A stretch of 64,000 nucleotides of DNA from Planctomycetota bacterium. Lineage in GTDB: Bacteria > Planctomycetota > UBA1135 > GCA-002686595. The first letter of the stretch is position 1; the number at the start of each line of letters is the position of its first letter. The notes below the pieces were generated by a model, which saw only the letters and a list, made by a program, of their open reading frames with translations, did not search any database and had not been told where the DNA came from. Shown one piece after another: positions 53,235-63,361 of the stretch. The stretch covers positions 1 to 64,000 of the forward strand of contig JAKLKU010000003.1 of the NCBI GenBank assembly GCA_023150475.1, read 5' to 3'. Made by a program: the position numbers and the translations under genes.

Positions 53235-56200
53235 TCAGCTTTGGCAGAGCGTCGCGTCGAGGTCGAGGAAAGCGCTGGCGAGCATCGTCCAGGCGGCGAG
53301 CTCGGCCGCGTCGAGCTCCGCACCGTCGGGAGCCATCGCGATCGGCCGTTCGCCGACCTCGACGAGCTTCTTCGCGTCGTCGGGCGCGGCGCGGTAACGC
53401 TCGCGGAACTCGGCGAGCGCCCGTTCGAAGAGCGCGAGCTCGTCCGCCGCCGCGGTGCGCGCCGTGATGCGCCGGTAGAGGCTCCCCAGGCGCGCGCGAT
53501 CGTCGCCGGGCGCGGTGAGCACGCGTTCGGCCGCGACGCGCGCCGCTTCGACGTACTGCTCGTCGTTCCAGAGCACGAGCGCCTGCAGCGGCGTGTTCGT
53601 CGCCGCGCGGCGCGTGGTGCAGAACTCGCGCGTCGGCGCGTCGAACGTCATCAACGACGGCGGCGGGCACGCGCGCTTCCAGTACGTGTAGAGGCTGCGG
53701 CGCCACAGATCGTCGCCGTTGCCGCGTTCGTAGATGCGCGTGTTCGACTGCAGCATCGCGACTTCCTGCCACAGACCTTCCGGCTGGTACGGCTTGACCG
53801 ACGGGCCGCCGAACCTCTCGACGAGCAGACCGGCGACGTAGAGCGCTTGGTCGCGGATCTGTTCGGCGCTCATCCGCCGGCGCGGGTAGTACGCGAGCCA
53901 ACGGTTGTCGGGATCGAGTTCGCGCGCTCGTGGGTCGACGCGCGAGCTCTGGCGATACGTGCGGCTCGTGACGATGCGCTTCACGAGCGCCTTGACGTCC
54001 CAACCGGTCTCGCGGAAGTCGACGGCGAGCCAATCGAGCAGCTCCGGATGCGAAGGCCACTCGCCTTGTTGGCCGAAGTCCTCGCTCGTGCGCACGAGGC
54101 CGAGCCCGAAGAACTGCTCCCACAGTCGATTGACGGTGACGCGCGCGAGCAGCGGATTCTCCGCCGACACGAGCCACCGCGCGAGACCGAGTCGATCACG
54201 CGGTGCGTCGGCCGGCAGGCTGCCGAGAGCGCGCGGCACGTTGCGCTCGACCTTGCGGCTCTTGTCGGGCTTGTCGTACGCGCCGCGGGAGAGCACGAAC
54301 GTCTCGCGCGGCGTGTCGAGCTCCTTCATCACCATCGTCAGCGGCACTTTCGCTTCGAGCGCCGCACGTTCGGCGTTGAGGCCTTCGACGCGAGCGAGCG
54401 CCGCGCGGAACGCCGGCGACGCGGCGACGCGCCACGACTGCTCGAAGCGTTTGCCGCGCTGACCTTGGCGCGTGCTCGCGGGGCCGAGCGTCCAGACGAG
54501 GTCGCCGGCGAGTTCGTTCGCGACCGGCGAGTCACCGGCCAGCGCGCGCTCCTTCTCGCGCCAGTAGAAGCCTGCTTGGCCGCCGGTGTTGACCACCTTG
54601 AAGACGACCGTGTGCACGCCGGCCGTGAGCTCGAGGTCGAACGCGTCCTGGTCGGCGGCGGCCGCACGATCGGTGCGGTTCGAGAAAACCTCCTTGCCGT
54701 CGACGAACACGCGCGCGCCGTCGTCGCTGCCGAGCGAGATCGAGAGCTTGCGCGCGCTCGGCGCGACGAGCCGTTTCGCGACGTAGGTCGCGTTCTGGCC
54801 TTGCGGGAGCTCGCCGTTGACGCGGCCGTCGAGGTAGGCCTCGACGAAGCTCCAACGTTTGCCTTCGAATTCGGCCGTCAGGTCGAGCGCCGTCGCGTTC
54901 TCCGGTCCGAACGCACGATCGAAGCTCTCGTCGCGCGCCGCTTCGAACGGACCGACCGAGTACCAACCGCTCGACGCGGTCGGCAGCAGAGCGCGGCCTG
55001 CGTCCGAGATCGAACCGACCGAGACCCGCACGCGGCCGAGCGTGTGCTCGGAGTACATCGACTGATGCCGCAGCGTGACCACCAGTTCGGTGCCGCCCTC
55101 GAAGCCGAACGGGCGCTCGGCGAGGAACAACGCGGCGCGATCGTCGGTGCGGTTGTGGCCGTCGACGGCCCAACCGCTCGACTCGGAGTCGTCGATCGTG
55201 TTGAGCACCTTGAAGTCGCCGTTCGCTTGCTCGAAGTCGGCGACCGCCCACGTGAAGTGCACGCGCTCGCTCTTCGAACGATCCGCGAGCGAGATCGCTT
55301 CGACGTCGAAATCGGTCAGCACCGCGTTGCCGTTGTAGGCGCGGCCGACGCGGCCGTTCGGCAGACGTTCGTCGGTCAACGCTTCGAGCGCGACGAGCGA
55401 GAGCTGCTGCGCTTGCGTGCGCAGCACCAACGTGAAGTCGTCCTTCGGCGGGTTCGCGCCGGTCGCGAGCACGGAACCGTCGGGCTGCGGCTCGAGGACC
55501 GCGCCACCGGCGGCCGTCGCGCGCTCGAGCTGCGTCTCCGCCCAACGCACTCCAGCCGCGGCGGGCACGTCGCGCAGGAACTCGGCGCGGCGCGCGTCGT
55601 CGTCCGGCGAGGGTTTCTCGAGCTCGGCGACCGCCGCCGGCAACGCCTCGACGATGCGCGCGAGCTCCGCTTCCTGCGCGGCAGACGGCACGCGGATGAA
55701 CGGCTCGAGCGCACGATTCGCGTCGGGCACTTGGCTGTAGAGGCCGGGCTCTTCGATCGAGTTGTAGAACGCGAAGAGCTCGTAGTACTCGTCCTGCGTG
55801 ATCGGATCGAACTTGTGCTCGTGGCAGCGCGCGCAGGCGAGCGTCAGCCCGAGGAACACCGCGCCGGTCGTCGCGACGCGGTCGGCCGCGTACTCGACTT
55901 TGTACTCCTCGTCGATCGCGCCGCCTTCGTCGGTGGTGACGTGGTTGCGGTTGAAGCCGCTCGCGACTTTCTGCGCGAGCGTCGCATTCGGCAACAGATC
56001 GCCGGCGAGCTGCTCGACGACGAACTCGTCGAACGGCTTGTTCGTGCGATACGCCTCGAGCACCCAGTCGCGCCACGGCCAGATCTGCCGGCCCGCGTCC
56101 ATGTGGATGCCGCTGGTGTCCGCGTACCGCGCTTGGTCGAGCCACGGCGCAGCCATGCGTTCCGCGTAGCGCGAGACGTACGGCTCCTCGTGCAGCAGCT

Positions 56201-56897
56201 TCTCGACCCAGCGTTCGTACGCGCCCGCCGAGTCGGGAGCTCCGGGCGCCGTTTCGGCGAGGAATGCGTCGAGTTCCTCCGGCGTCGGCGGCAAGCCGGT
56301 GAGATCGAGGAACAGGCGGCGCAGCAGCGCTTCACGCGGCGCTTCGTCCGAGAGCTCGAGCCCGTGCGCTTCGAGGTTCTGAGCGACGAACGCGTCGAGC
56401 GGATTCGTCGTCGTGTCGCGCGTGCTCGGCACCACGCTCTTCTTCGGCGGCACGAACGCCCAGTGCGGCTCGTACTCGGCGCCTTGTTCGATCCAGCGGC
56501 GGAAGAGCTCGACCTCTTCGTCGGAGAACATCCGCTTGCCCGCGTCGGGCGGCGGCATCTGCAGCTTCGGGTCGTCGCTCGTGATGCGCGCGAAGAGCTC
56601 GCTCGCCGCGCTGTCGCCCGGCACGAGCGCGTGGGAGCCGTCGCGTTCGGCGTACGCGCTCTCCGAGACGTCGAGCCGCAAATCGGCCTTGCGCGACTTC
56701 GGGTCGAAGCCGTGGCACTTGAAGCAACGATCGGAGAGCAACGGCCGGATGTCGCGGCCGTAACGGACGCGTTCGGCGGGCTTGGCGTCGGTGGTCGCCG
56801 TCGTGCCGCGCGCGGTCACGTACCCGAGCGAGCCGACCACGAGCGCCACGCTCGCGAATCCGATCCAACGAACGTGCGAGAAGACCATGCAGCGCAT
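53235..56897 (-). CDS. PSCyt1-DUF1549-DUF1553 planctomycete cytochrome protein
   Basis: The 1220-residue exported protein has an N-terminal membrane or signal helix ([19 protein letters not shown]). A PSCyt1 haem domain follows with CFKCH (58-62) and a Met candidate in [20 protein letters not shown]1549/PSCyt2 comes next ([68 protein letters not shown], which contains a second CxxCH). A lectin/PA14-like insertion lies in the middle ([33 protein letters not shown]). The C-terminal DUF1553/PSD1 contains [18 protein letters not shown] and [11 protein letters not shown]. It is the partner of the DUF1501 gene downstream. The start at 56895-56897 is a choice between nearby ATGs. Confidence 0.93.
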   Translation of the reverse strand: MRCMVFSHVRWIGFASVALVVGSLGYVTARGTTATTDAKPAERVRYGRDIRPLLSDRCFKCHGFDPKSRKADLRLDVSESAYAERDGSHALVPGDSAASELFARITSDDPKLQMPPPDAGKRMFSDEEVELFRRWIEQGAEYEPHWAFVPPKKSVVPSTRDTTTNPLDAFVAQNLEAHGLELSDEAPREALLRRLFLDLTGLPPTPEELDAFLAETAPGAPDSAGAYERWVEKLLHEEPYVSRYAERMAAPWLDQARYADTSGIHMDAGRQIWPWRDWVLEAYRTNKPFDEFVVEQLAGDLLPNATLAQKVASGFNRNHVTTDEGGAIDEEYKVEYAADRVATTGAVFLGLTLACARCHEHKFDPITQDEYYELFAFYNSIEEPGLYSQVPDANRALEPFIRVPSAAQEAELARIVEALPAAVAELEKPSPDDDARRAEFLRDVPAAAGVRWAETQLERATAAGGAVLEPQPDGSVLATGANPPKDDFTLVLRTQAQQLSLVALEALTDERLPNGRVGRAYNGNAVLTDFDVEAISLADRSKSERVHFTWAVADFEQANGDFKVLNTIDDSESSGWAVDGHNRTDDRAALFLAERPFGFEGGTELVVTLRHQSMYSEHTLGRVRVSVGSISDAGRALLPTASSGWYSVGPFEAARDESFDRAFGPENATALDLTAEFEGKRWSFVEAYLDGRVNGELPQGQNATYVAKRLVAPSARKLSISLGSDDGARVFVDGKEVFSNRTDRAAAADQDAFDLELTAGVHTVVFKVVNTGGQAGFYWREKERALAGDSPVANELAGDLVWTLGPASTRQGQRGKRFEQSWRVAASPAFRAALARVEGLNAERAALEAKVPLTMVMKELDTPRETFVLSRGAYDKPDKSRKVERNVPRALGSLPADAPRDRLGLARWLVSAENPLLARVTVNRLWEQFFGLGLVRTSEDFGQQGEWPSHPELLDWLAVDFRETGWDVKALVKRIVTSRTYRQSSRVDPRARELDPDNRWLAYYPRRRMSAEQIRDQALYVAGLLVERFGGPSVKPYQPEGLWQEVAMLQSNTRIYERGNGDDLWRRSLYTYWKRACPPPSLMTFDAPTREFCTTRRAATNTPLQALVLWNDEQYVEAARVAAERVLTAPGDDRARLGSLYRRITARTAAADELALFERALAEFRERYRAAPDDAKKLVEVGERPIAMAPDGAELDAAELAAWTMLASAFLDLDATLCQS

Positions 56898-57005
56898 CAC
56901 TTTGGGTTCAGCGGACACGTCGAGCGCCATCCGAACGACAGCGCGCCCCAGAGTACGCGACGCCCCCGCGACCCGTCGAGGCGCGAACGGGCTCCCGGAG
57001 CGCGC

Positions 57006-58211
57006 TCACTCCGCGTGCAGCGCTTCGACCGGGTCCAGCCGCGCCGCTTTGCGCGCCGGCAAGACGCCCGCGAGGACTCCGACCGCGAGCGCCGTCGCGA
57101 GTGCAAGCGGCGCGCTCCACGACGGCGTCACGAGCGGGAACTCGGGCCTCACGAGGTGCACGAGCTCGCCGAGCCCGAGCGCCACGAGCACCCCGACCAC
57201 GCCGCCTGAGAGCGACAGCGCGCCGGCCTCCGCGAGGAACAGGAGCTCGACCTGACGGTCGCTCGCGCCGAGCGCCTTGACGAGCCCGATCTCGGCGGTG
57301 CGTTCGTGCACCGACACCCACTGGATCGTCAGGATCCCGAGCGCCCCGACGAGCAGCGAGATCGCCGCGATCGCGAGTACGCCGCGCGTCAGCACGTCGA
57401 GCACTTCGTCGACCAGCGCCAACATGTCCGCTTGGCTCGAAAGCGTGACGTCGAGCTCGCCGTCGTGGCGCTCGGCGAGCACGCACTCGATCGCGAGTTC
57501 GACTTCGCGCATGCGCGAGTGCCCGGCGACGAGCACGTGGATCTCGGTCAGGCCGTCGCGATCGAAGAGCTCGAGAGCGCGCGCGACGGGCACGATCACC
57601 AGGTCGTCGAGGTCGAAGCCGAGGACCTGCCCCTTCTCCGCCATCACTCCGACGACGACGTACCGCGCCGTGCCGATCCGCACGCGCGCGCCGAGCGGGT
57701 TCTCGCGGCCGAAGAGCTCGCGCGCGACGGTGTCGCCGAGCACGCACACGGCCGCGGCGCGCTCCGGGTCGCCCGCCGGCAGGAATCCGCCGAGCCGCGG
57801 CCACCACTGCAACACTTCCTGGTCGTCGACCGTGGTGCCGTAGACGTAGACGTTGCGAGAGAGAGCGGCTCGTTCGACCGCGGCGAGTCCGACGACGTGC
57901 GGCGCGACGAAACGCACGCCGGGGATGCGCTCGAGAGCGCGCGCGTCGGCGAGCGTCAACGGCCGCACGGTGCCACCGAACGAGCCCGCGCCGATGCCAA
58001 AGCTCGTCGCGCGCCCCGGCTGCACGCCGAGGATCGTCGTGCCGAACTGAGTGAACTCGGCGACGACCGCTGCACGTGCTCCGGCGCCGATCGACGAGAG
58101 CAGCACCATCGCGCCGATGCCGATGACGATGCCGAGCATCGTCAAGAGGGAACGCAGCCGCTGCGCGCGGAGCGTGTCGAAGAGCCAACGCAGCAAGTCG
58201 CCGAGCCGCAT
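57006..58211 (-). CDS. MacB-like ABC transporter permease (second of two)
   Basis: The 401-residue permease has the MacB/FtsX layout: one N-terminal helix (LLTMLGIVIGIGAMVLLSSI), a large periplasmic MacB_PCD domain (about 45-270), then three C-terminal helices (AIAAISLLVGALGILTIQWV, LVALGLGELVHLV, LALATALAVGVLAGVLPA) and the cytoplasmic ending PARKAARLDPVEALHAE. The coupling motif ERTAEIGLVKALGASDRQV is present. GGAGGAA precedes the ATG, which overlaps the stop of the other permease gene (TGATG). It is the last gene of a four-gene operon. Confidence 0.92.
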   Translation of the reverse strand: MRLGDLLRWLFDTLRAQRLRSLLTMLGIVIGIGAMVLLSSIGAGARAAVVAEFTQFGTTILGVQPGRATSFGIGAGSFGGTVRPLTLADARALERIPGVRFVAPHVVGLAAVERAALSRNVYVYGTTVDDQEVLQWWPRLGGFLPAGDPERAAAVCVLGDTVARELFGRENPLGARVRIGTARYVVVGVMAEKGQVLGFDLDDLVIVPVARALELFDRDGLTEIHVLVAGHSRMREVELAIECVLAERHDGELDVTLSSQADMLALVDEVLDVLTRGVLAIAAISLLVGALGILTIQWVSVHERTAEIGLVKALGASDRQVELLFLAEAGALSLSGGVVGVLVALGLGELVHLVRPEFPLVTPSWSAPLALATALAVGVLAGVLPARKAARLDPVEALHAE

Positions 58212-59419
58212 CAGAGTTTCCTCCGCAACGCGTCGAGCGGCTCGAGCCGCGCCGCCGAGAGCGCCGGCAGGCTGCCGAACGCGACGCCGACGCCGACCGC
58301 GACGCCGAGCGCCGCCGCGATCGCCCATTCCGGCACCGCGAACGGCACGGCGGGCCAGAGGAGGCACGCGCCCCACGCCGCCGCGAGTCCGAGCGCGAGC
58401 CCACACAGGCCTCCGACGGCGGACAACGCGACGGCTTCGCCGAGGAACAGGCTCGCGATCTGCGCGCGGCTCGCGCCGAGCGCCTTCATCAGGCCGATCT
58501 CGGGCGTGCGCTCCGCGACCGACACCACCATCACGTTCATCACGCCGACTCCGGCGACGACGAGCGACACGGCCGCGATGCCGGCGAGCGCCGTCGTCAG
58601 GATCGCGAGGATCGCTTCGAGTGACGCGGCGATCGCGCCGGGGCGCAGCACCGTGAAATCCTCTTCGTCGTCGTGCCGCGCGCGGACCACCGACGTGATC
58701 CGTACCGCGGCGCGTTCGACGTCCGCGGCCGCGCCGACTTCGACGACGATGCGGAAGAGGCTCGTCAAGTCGAAGAGCCCTAGCGCATTGGCCACCGGAA
58801 TCAGGACGACGTCGTCGAGGTCGACCATCATGCTGGTGCCTTCCTCCGCGAGCACGCCGGCGATGCGGAACGGCGCGTCGCCGATGCGCACGCGGCCGCC
58901 GAGCGGATTCGCGTCGCCGAAGAGCTCGCGCGCGACCGTGCGGCCGACGACACAGACACGCGCGCCGCGATCGAGCTCGACGTCGGGCAGGTTCGATCCC
59001 CGTCCCACGCGCGCCGAACGCATCTCGAGGAAATCCGGCGTCGTCCCTATCACCGTCGCCGAACGGCCGCGGTTCTCGAACTCGATCAGCGCTTCGCCGA
59101 CCACGATCGGCACGACCCGGCGCACGCCTGGCACGCGCGCGCGGAGCGCTTCGGCGTCGGCGAGCGACAGATCGCGCGTCGTCGTCGCGACGAGCGGCGC
59201 GCCGCCGCGTGTCTCGGTCTTGCCCGGCAGGACGACGAGCGTGTTCGCGCCGAGGCCCGCGAAACGTTCGAGCACGAACCCGCGCGCGCCTTCGCCGAGC
59301 GCCACCAGCACGAGCACGGAAGCGACGCCGATCGCGACGGCGGCCCACACGAGCCGCGCGCGCAGCGCGTGCGCCGCGAGCGAACTGCGGGTGCTGCCGA
59401 CGAGGTCGCCGAACCTCAC
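58211..59419 (-). CDS. MacB-like ABC transporter permease (first of two)
   Basis: The 402-residue permease is a diverged paralogue of the next gene: an N-terminal helix (LVWAAVAIGVASVLVLVALG), a periplasmic domain, a coupling motif ERTPEIGLMKALGASRAQI and the final LPALSAARLEPLDALRRKL. The GTG start (59417-59419) has GGGAGG upstream and overlaps the stop of the ATPase gene by 4 nt. Two different permeases may form a heterodimer with one ATPase pair. Confidence 0.92.
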   Translation of the reverse strand: MRFGDLVGSTRSSLAAHALRARLVWAAVAIGVASVLVLVALGEGARGFVLERFAGLGANTLVVLPGKTETRGGAPLVATTTRDLSLADAEALRARVPGVRRVVPIVVGEALIEFENRGRSATVIGTTPDFLEMRSARVGRGSNLPDVELDRGARVCVVGRTVARELFGDANPLGGRVRIGDAPFRIAGVLAEEGTSMMVDLDDVVLIPVANALGLFDLTSLFRIVVEVGAAADVERAAVRITSVVRARHDDEEDFTVLRPGAIAASLEAILAILTTALAGIAAVSLVVAGVGVMNVMVVSVAERTPEIGLMKALGASRAQIASLFLGEAVALSAVGGLCGLALGLAAAWGACLLWPAVPFAVPEWAIAAALGVAVGVGVAFGSLPALSAARLEPLDALRRKL

Positions 59420-60096
59420 GCGAACCTCCCGTCCCGCATGCGCAGGATCCGGTGCGCGACGGCGGCGACCGCATCGGCGTGCGTCACGAGCACGATCGTC
59501 TGGCCTTGCGCGTTGAGCTCGACGAGCAGACGCACGATCTCGGCGCCCGAACGGCTGTCGAGGTTGCCCGTCGGTTCGTCGGCGAGCAGGATCGGCGGCG
59601 CGCGCACCAACGCTCGCGCGATCGCGACGCGTTGGCGTTCGCCGCCCGAGAGCTCGGAAGGCCGATGCGCTCCGCGCGCCGCGAGTCCGACCGACGCCAA
59701 CGCACGCGTCGCGAGCTCGCGCCGCTCGCCCGCGTCGAGGCCCGCGAACACCATCGGCAACTCGACGTTCGCCGCGGCGCTCATCCGGGCGACGAGTTGG
59801 AAGCTCTGGAACACGAATCCGATGCGGTGCCGACGGATCTCGACGCGCCCCGTTTCGCGCATCGTCGTCACTTCGCGGCCGTCGAGTTGGTACGAGCCCG
59901 CCGTCGGCCGATCGAGACATCCGAGCACGTTGAGCAACGTCGACTTGCCGCACCCCGACGGCCCCATCAACGCGACGAGTTCGCCTCCTTCGACGTCGAG
60001 GTCGACGCCGTCGAGAGCGCGCACGACGCTGCGCCCCATCTGGAACTCGCGTCGCACGCCGCGCAGACGGATCAAGGGCACGGCCATGACGCTCAC
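59416..60096 (-). CDS. ABC transporter ATP-binding protein (MacB/LolD type)
   Basis: The 226-residue ATPase powers the adjacent permeases. Walker A is GPSGCGKST, the signature is LSGGERQR, Walker B is ILLADEPTGNLD and the H-loop is VTHAD. The D-loop LDSRSG and the Q-loop FVFQSFQL fit the LolD/MacB subgroup. The GTG start overlaps the stop of the adaptor gene (GTGA); an ATG three codons in is an alternative. Confidence 0.95.
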   Translation of the reverse strand: MSVMAVPLIRLRGVRREFQMGRSVVRALDGVDLDVEGGELVALMGPSGCGKSTLLNVLGCLDRPTAGSYQLDGREVTTMRETGRVEIRRHRIGFVFQSFQLVARMSAAANVELPMVFAGLDAGERRELATRALASVGLAARGAHRPSELSGGERQRVAIARALVRAPPILLADEPTGNLDSRSGAEIVRLLVELNAQGQTIVLVTHADAVAAVAHRILRMRDGRFA

Positions 60097-61235
60097 GGCG
60101 CCGCGGCGCTCGCTCGCACGAGCGCGCCGTCCTCCACGGCCTCGTCTTCGAGGCTGACGATCACGCGCTCGCCCGCGGCGAGCCCCGACACGATCTCCGT
60201 GACGTCCCAGTTCGACAGACCGACCGTCACGTTCCGCGCGCGGGCCCGTTCGCCTGCGAGCACGAGCACACGCGGCCCTTCGAGCACCGCGGCGGTCGGC
60301 ACCGACACGACGTCGTCGTGCGCGGCGATGACCACGTCGACGTCGGCCGACGTGCCGGGTTTGAGCGCGACGTCACCGGCGCTGCCCACGAGCTCGACTT
60401 CGATCTCGACCGTGCGGTTCTGTTCCTCCGCTTCGGAGACGTACGGCGCGATCCGCACGACGCGGCCCTCGAACGTGCGCTCGCGGTACGGATCGAGCCG
60501 CACGCGGGCGACTTGGCCGACGGCGAGCCCGCCGAGGTCGATCTCGTCGAGCTCCGCGCGGACGTAGAGTGCCGCCGGATCGATCACTTCGAGCAACGCC
60601 TTGCCCGGCGTCGCCCACTCGCCGACTTCGATCCACCGCTCGGCGATCGCTCCGGAGAACGGTGCGTGCACGTCGCGCTTCTCGAGCGCGAGCTTCGCGC
60701 GCGCGAGCACGACTTCCTGCGCCGCGACGCGCGCTTCGGCGGCGCTGCACGCGGCCGCAGCGACGTCGACTTGCGCTTCGGCGAGGTCGAACTGCGACAG
60801 CGTGATCGAGCCGGTCGAGACGAGCCCGCGCAGCCGATCACGCTCGCGCGCCGCGGAATCGAGCTTCGCGCGCGCTTCCGGCACCAACGAACGCAGCACC
60901 GCGAGCTCGCGCTCCGCTTGGTCGAGCGCCGCCGTCTCGTCGCGCGCGTCGAGCGAGAGCAAGTGCTCGCCTGCGTCGACGCAATCGCCTTCGCGCTGCA
61001 ACACGGCGACGACCGTGCCCGGCGTGTCGACGCCGAGGCTCGCCGTGCGCCGCGAACGCACGGCGCCTGCTTTCGTGCTGGTGACCCACGCTTCGACGCG
61101 GCCACGCGCGGCGGCGACCGCGCGCACGTCGACCGCGACTTCGCGACTGCTCCACGCACGCCACGCGACGATCGAGCCCGCGAGCACCGCGGCCGCGACG
61201 AGCCACCCGCGCCACATACGCCATCGACCGGCCAT
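60093..61235 (-). CDS. MacA-like periplasmic adaptor (HlyD/RND membrane-fusion family)
   Basis: The 380-residue adaptor has one N-terminal helix (GWLVAAAVLAGSIVAW). Next come a first lipoyl half (DTPGTVVAVLQREGDCVDAG), an alpha-helical hairpin rich in Ala/Arg/Glu (about 100-190) and the second lipoyl half with APFSGAIAERWIEVGEW. A beta-barrel (VRAELDEIDLGGLAVGQVARV) and a membrane-proximal end follow. It heads the four-gene operon and would link the ABC pump to an outer-membrane channel. No TolC-like gene is next to it. Substrates of MacAB-type systems include macrolides, peptides and lipoproteins; nothing here selects one. Confidence 0.92.
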   Translation of the reverse strand: MAGRWRMWRGWLVAAAVLAGSIVAWRAWSSREVAVDVRAVAAARGRVEAWVTSTKAGAVRSRRTASLGVDTPGTVVAVLQREGDCVDAGEHLLSLDARDETAALDQAERELAVLRSLVPEARAKLDSAARERDRLRGLVSTGSITLSQFDLAEAQVDVAAAACSAAEARVAAQEVVLARAKLALEKRDVHAPFSGAIAERWIEVGEWATPGKALLEVIDPAALYVRAELDEIDLGGLAVGQVARVRLDPYRERTFEGRVVRIAPYVSEAEEQNRTVEIEVELVGSAGDVALKPGTSADVDVVIAAHDDVVSVPTAAVLEGPRVLVLAGERARARNVTVGLSNWDVTEIVSGLAAGERVIVSLEDEAVEDGALVRASAAAP

Positions 61236-61336
61236 GCGCACCTCGACGGGTTCGAGCGGAGACGATCCGCGACACGGCGAGTGCCGCGTCTCGTGATCTA
61301 TTGGCCGTGGCGCGTGCACGGACCATACGCCAAGCA

Positions 61337-61380
61337 CCCCACTCGGCCGCCGCACTCGGCCGCCCCACTCAGCCACCACG
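61337..61380. repeat. Short tandem repeat upstream of HD gene
   Basis: Three near-identical 13-bp units containing CACTCGGCCGCC lie in a row in the 232-bp gap between the divergent adaptor and HD-hydrolase genes. Confidence 0.5.
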
Positions 61381-61453
61381 GTGGCACGCTCCACTCTCGT
61401 GCCAGGCCGACATGCGCGGCGTCGCGGGCACACCGGCTCGACGGAACGTGCGT

Positions 61454-61459
61454 TATCTT
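61454..61459 (+). promoter_or_regulatory. Putative -10 box, leaderless start of HD gene
   Basis: TATCTT (context GTTATCTTC) ends 8 nt before the ATG at 61468, with no Shine-Dalgarno sequence between them. Confidence 0.4.
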
Positions 61460-61467
61460 CTGCGTCG

Positions 61468-62094
61468 ATGTTCGCAGCCGCGGCCTGGGAGTCGACGTGG
61501 CACGCGCTCGGCGTGAGACCGCCAGCCGGTTTGCACGCGGAGCTCGTCGAGGCGTGGCGCGAGAAGACGCGGCACTACCACACGCTGCAGCACCTCGAAG
61601 AGTGCCTCGCATCGTTCGAGCGTGTGCGCGCGCTCGCCAAGAGGCCCGCCGAAGTCGAGCTCGCGCTCTGGTTCCACGACGCGCTCTACGACGTGCGCCG
61701 CCACGACAACGAAGAGCGCAGTGCGGAGTGGGCTCACGCCGCGTTGCGTGCCGCCGGTGCGGAGATCGCGGCCGCCGCGAGAGTGCGCGAGCTCGTGCTC
61801 GCGACGCGCCACGGCGTCGAGAGCGCCGCGCTCACGCCGGACGCGCGCCTCGTGATCGACGTCGACCTCGCGATCCTCGGCGCGCCGCGCGAACGCTTCG
61901 ACGAATACGAAGCGCAGATCCGCGCCGAGTACGCCTGGGTGCCCGAGTTCCTCTTCCGCACGAAACGCCGCGAGATCCTGGCCGGCTTCCTCGCACGCCC
62001 TCGGATCTTCACGACCGACGCCTTCCACGCCGAGCGCGAAGCCCGCGCCCGCGAGAACCTCGCGCGAGCGCTCGCGGGTCGCGAACTGCTCTAG
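61468..62094 (+). CDS. HD-superfamily metal-dependent phosphohydrolase
   Basis: The 208-residue cytoplasmic protein matches the small 'predicted metal-dependent HD superfamily phosphohydrolase' group. It shows YHTLQHLEECL (metal His), LALWFHDALYD (the HD pair), SAEWAHAALRAAG, VLATRHG and VIDVDLAILG (distal Asp). The substrate of this group is not known. The ATG lies 8 nt after a -10-like box; the extension upstream has no homology. Confidence 0.88.
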   Translation: MFAAAAWESTWHALGVRPPAGLHAELVEAWREKTRHYHTLQHLEECLASFERVRALAKRPAEVELALWFHDALYDVRRHDNEERSAEWAHAALRAAGAEIAAAARVRELVLATRHGVESAALTPDARLVIDVDLAILGAPRERFDEYEAQIRAEYAWVPEFLFRTKRREILAGFLARPRIFTTDAFHAEREARARENLARALAGRELL

Positions 62095-62113
62095 GCGCAG
62101 CGCTGCGTTCAGC

Positions 62114-62119
62114 TAGGCT
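62114..62119 (+). promoter_or_regulatory. Putative -10 box, leaderless start
   Basis: TAGGCT (context GCTAGGCTC) ends 6 nt before the ATG at 62126; there is no Shine-Dalgarno sequence. Confidence 0.4.
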
Positions 62120-62125
62120 CTCTCG

Positions 62126-63337
62126 ATGCTCAGTGTCTCGTTCGAAGTTGGGCGGCGAATGCTCGCGTCCGTCGTTGGTTCTCTCGTGTGGATCGCGTTG
62201 ACGCCCGCGATCGCCCACCAAGCGACCACGCCCACGTTCCGCCAGCGCGTCGACGCGTTCTGGAAGGACGTCGCGGCGCACGCCGACGAGTATCGCGGCG
62301 CGTTGCTCGGCGACGACGAGGCGCGGGCGCAGGAGGTCGGCAATCGGCTCGGCGCAGCGCTCGACGAGCTGGTTCCCGGCCTGACGTTCGGCGCGGAACC
62401 GAGCGCGAGCTCGGTGCGCTTCTCGCTCATCTCGGGAAACGACCGCACGCGTCAACTGCTCGGCCGCGAAGTCGCCGCGGCGATGCCACGCATCGCGGGC
62501 TTCGAGTGCGTGCCGTGGCGGCCGCCGCAGGAACCGGAGCGGTCGCTCGGCACGCTCGGCGATCGAGAGCTCTTCGTCCGCGAGTTCGTCGCGCTCGGCG
62601 AATGGGACGGCGAGACGCCGATGCTGACGCTTTCCGTCTGGCACGAGAGCCTGCCGCAACTCGCGGAGGAGGATCGCGCGGCGCTCGCGACGCATTTCGT
62701 CGAGCGCGCGCTCGGCGACGCGATGGTCGCGGTCACGCCGCACACCGTGCACGCGCTCGACGCGGCGCCGGCCGAAGACGCGGCGGGTCGCATCGGGGGC
62801 GAGGAGCTCTACACGACGCTCGTCGACTTCCTGAAGTCGGAGAACTTCGACGCCGCGACGCCGCCGGAGTTGCGCGAGGAGTACTACGGCGAGCCGAGCG
62901 GTGACCACGAGGCCGGTACCCGGCTCGCGGAGCTCCTCGCCGGCGCGACGCGCTATCTCGACGTCGTCGCGGACTACAACCTCGGGCTCGGCACGGAAAC
63001 CGTCGATCGGCTGCACGCGCTCGGCGCGAACGCCGTGTTCGTCGAGTGCACGCACACGCTCGTGCGCAATCCGTTCGACGAGGACGCGACCGATCCGAGC
63101 GACGAACGACGTCGTTTGGCGGATGAGCTCGAGCGCGAGCTCGCGAAAGCGCACGCCGGCACCGTGATCGGTTGGGGCGAGGGCCGCGCGGCCGTCTGGC
63201 TCGACCTCCTGGTCTTCGACGAAGCCCGCGCCGTCGAGATCGTCAAGACGAAGCTCGCGGGCGAAGCGTGGATCGAGACGGCGCAGCTTTGCGCGTTCGA
63301 CGTGACGCGCGCCGAACCGCTCGCGACGCTCAAGTGA
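62126..63337 (+). CDS. Protein of unknown function, probably exported
   Basis: The 403-residue protein begins MLSVSFEVGRRMLASVVGS, followed by a hydrophobic segment and AIAHQA, which looks like a signal peptide. The rest is acidic and helical, with phrases such as RQRVDAFWKDVAAHADEYRG, YNLGLGTETVDRLHALGANA and FVECTHTLVRN. I recognise no domain. It may start translation from a leaderless mRNA. If translation started at the internal ATG (Met12) the signal peptide would be typical in length. Convergent with the DUF3465 gene. Confidence 0.72.
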   Translation: MLSVSFEVGRRMLASVVGSLVWIALTPAIAHQATTPTFRQRVDAFWKDVAAHADEYRGALLGDDEARAQEVGNRLGAALDELVPGLTFGAEPSASSVRFSLISGNDRTRQLLGREVAAAMPRIAGFECVPWRPPQEPERSLGTLGDRELFVREFVALGEWDGETPMLTLSVWHESLPQLAEEDRAALATHFVERALGDAMVAVTPHTVHALDAAPAEDAAGRIGGEELYTTLVDFLKSENFDAATPPELREEYYGEPSGDHEAGTRLAELLAGATRYLDVVADYNLGLGTETVDRLHALGANAVFVECTHTLVRNPFDEDATDPSDERRRLADELERELAKAHAGTVIGWGEGRAAVWLDLLVFDEARAVEIVKTKLAGEAWIETAQLCAFDVTRAEPLATLK

Positions 63338-63361
63338 CTGCGAACGCGAGCGGACACGCGC

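Noticed and set aside
53085..57209. Plus-strand ORF of 1374 codons antisense to the DUF1501 and PSCyt genes
   Set aside because: The product is Arg/Glu/Val-rich low-complexity sequence with no domain. Such frames arise opposite high-GC3 genes, and the minus-strand genes carry clear family motifs.
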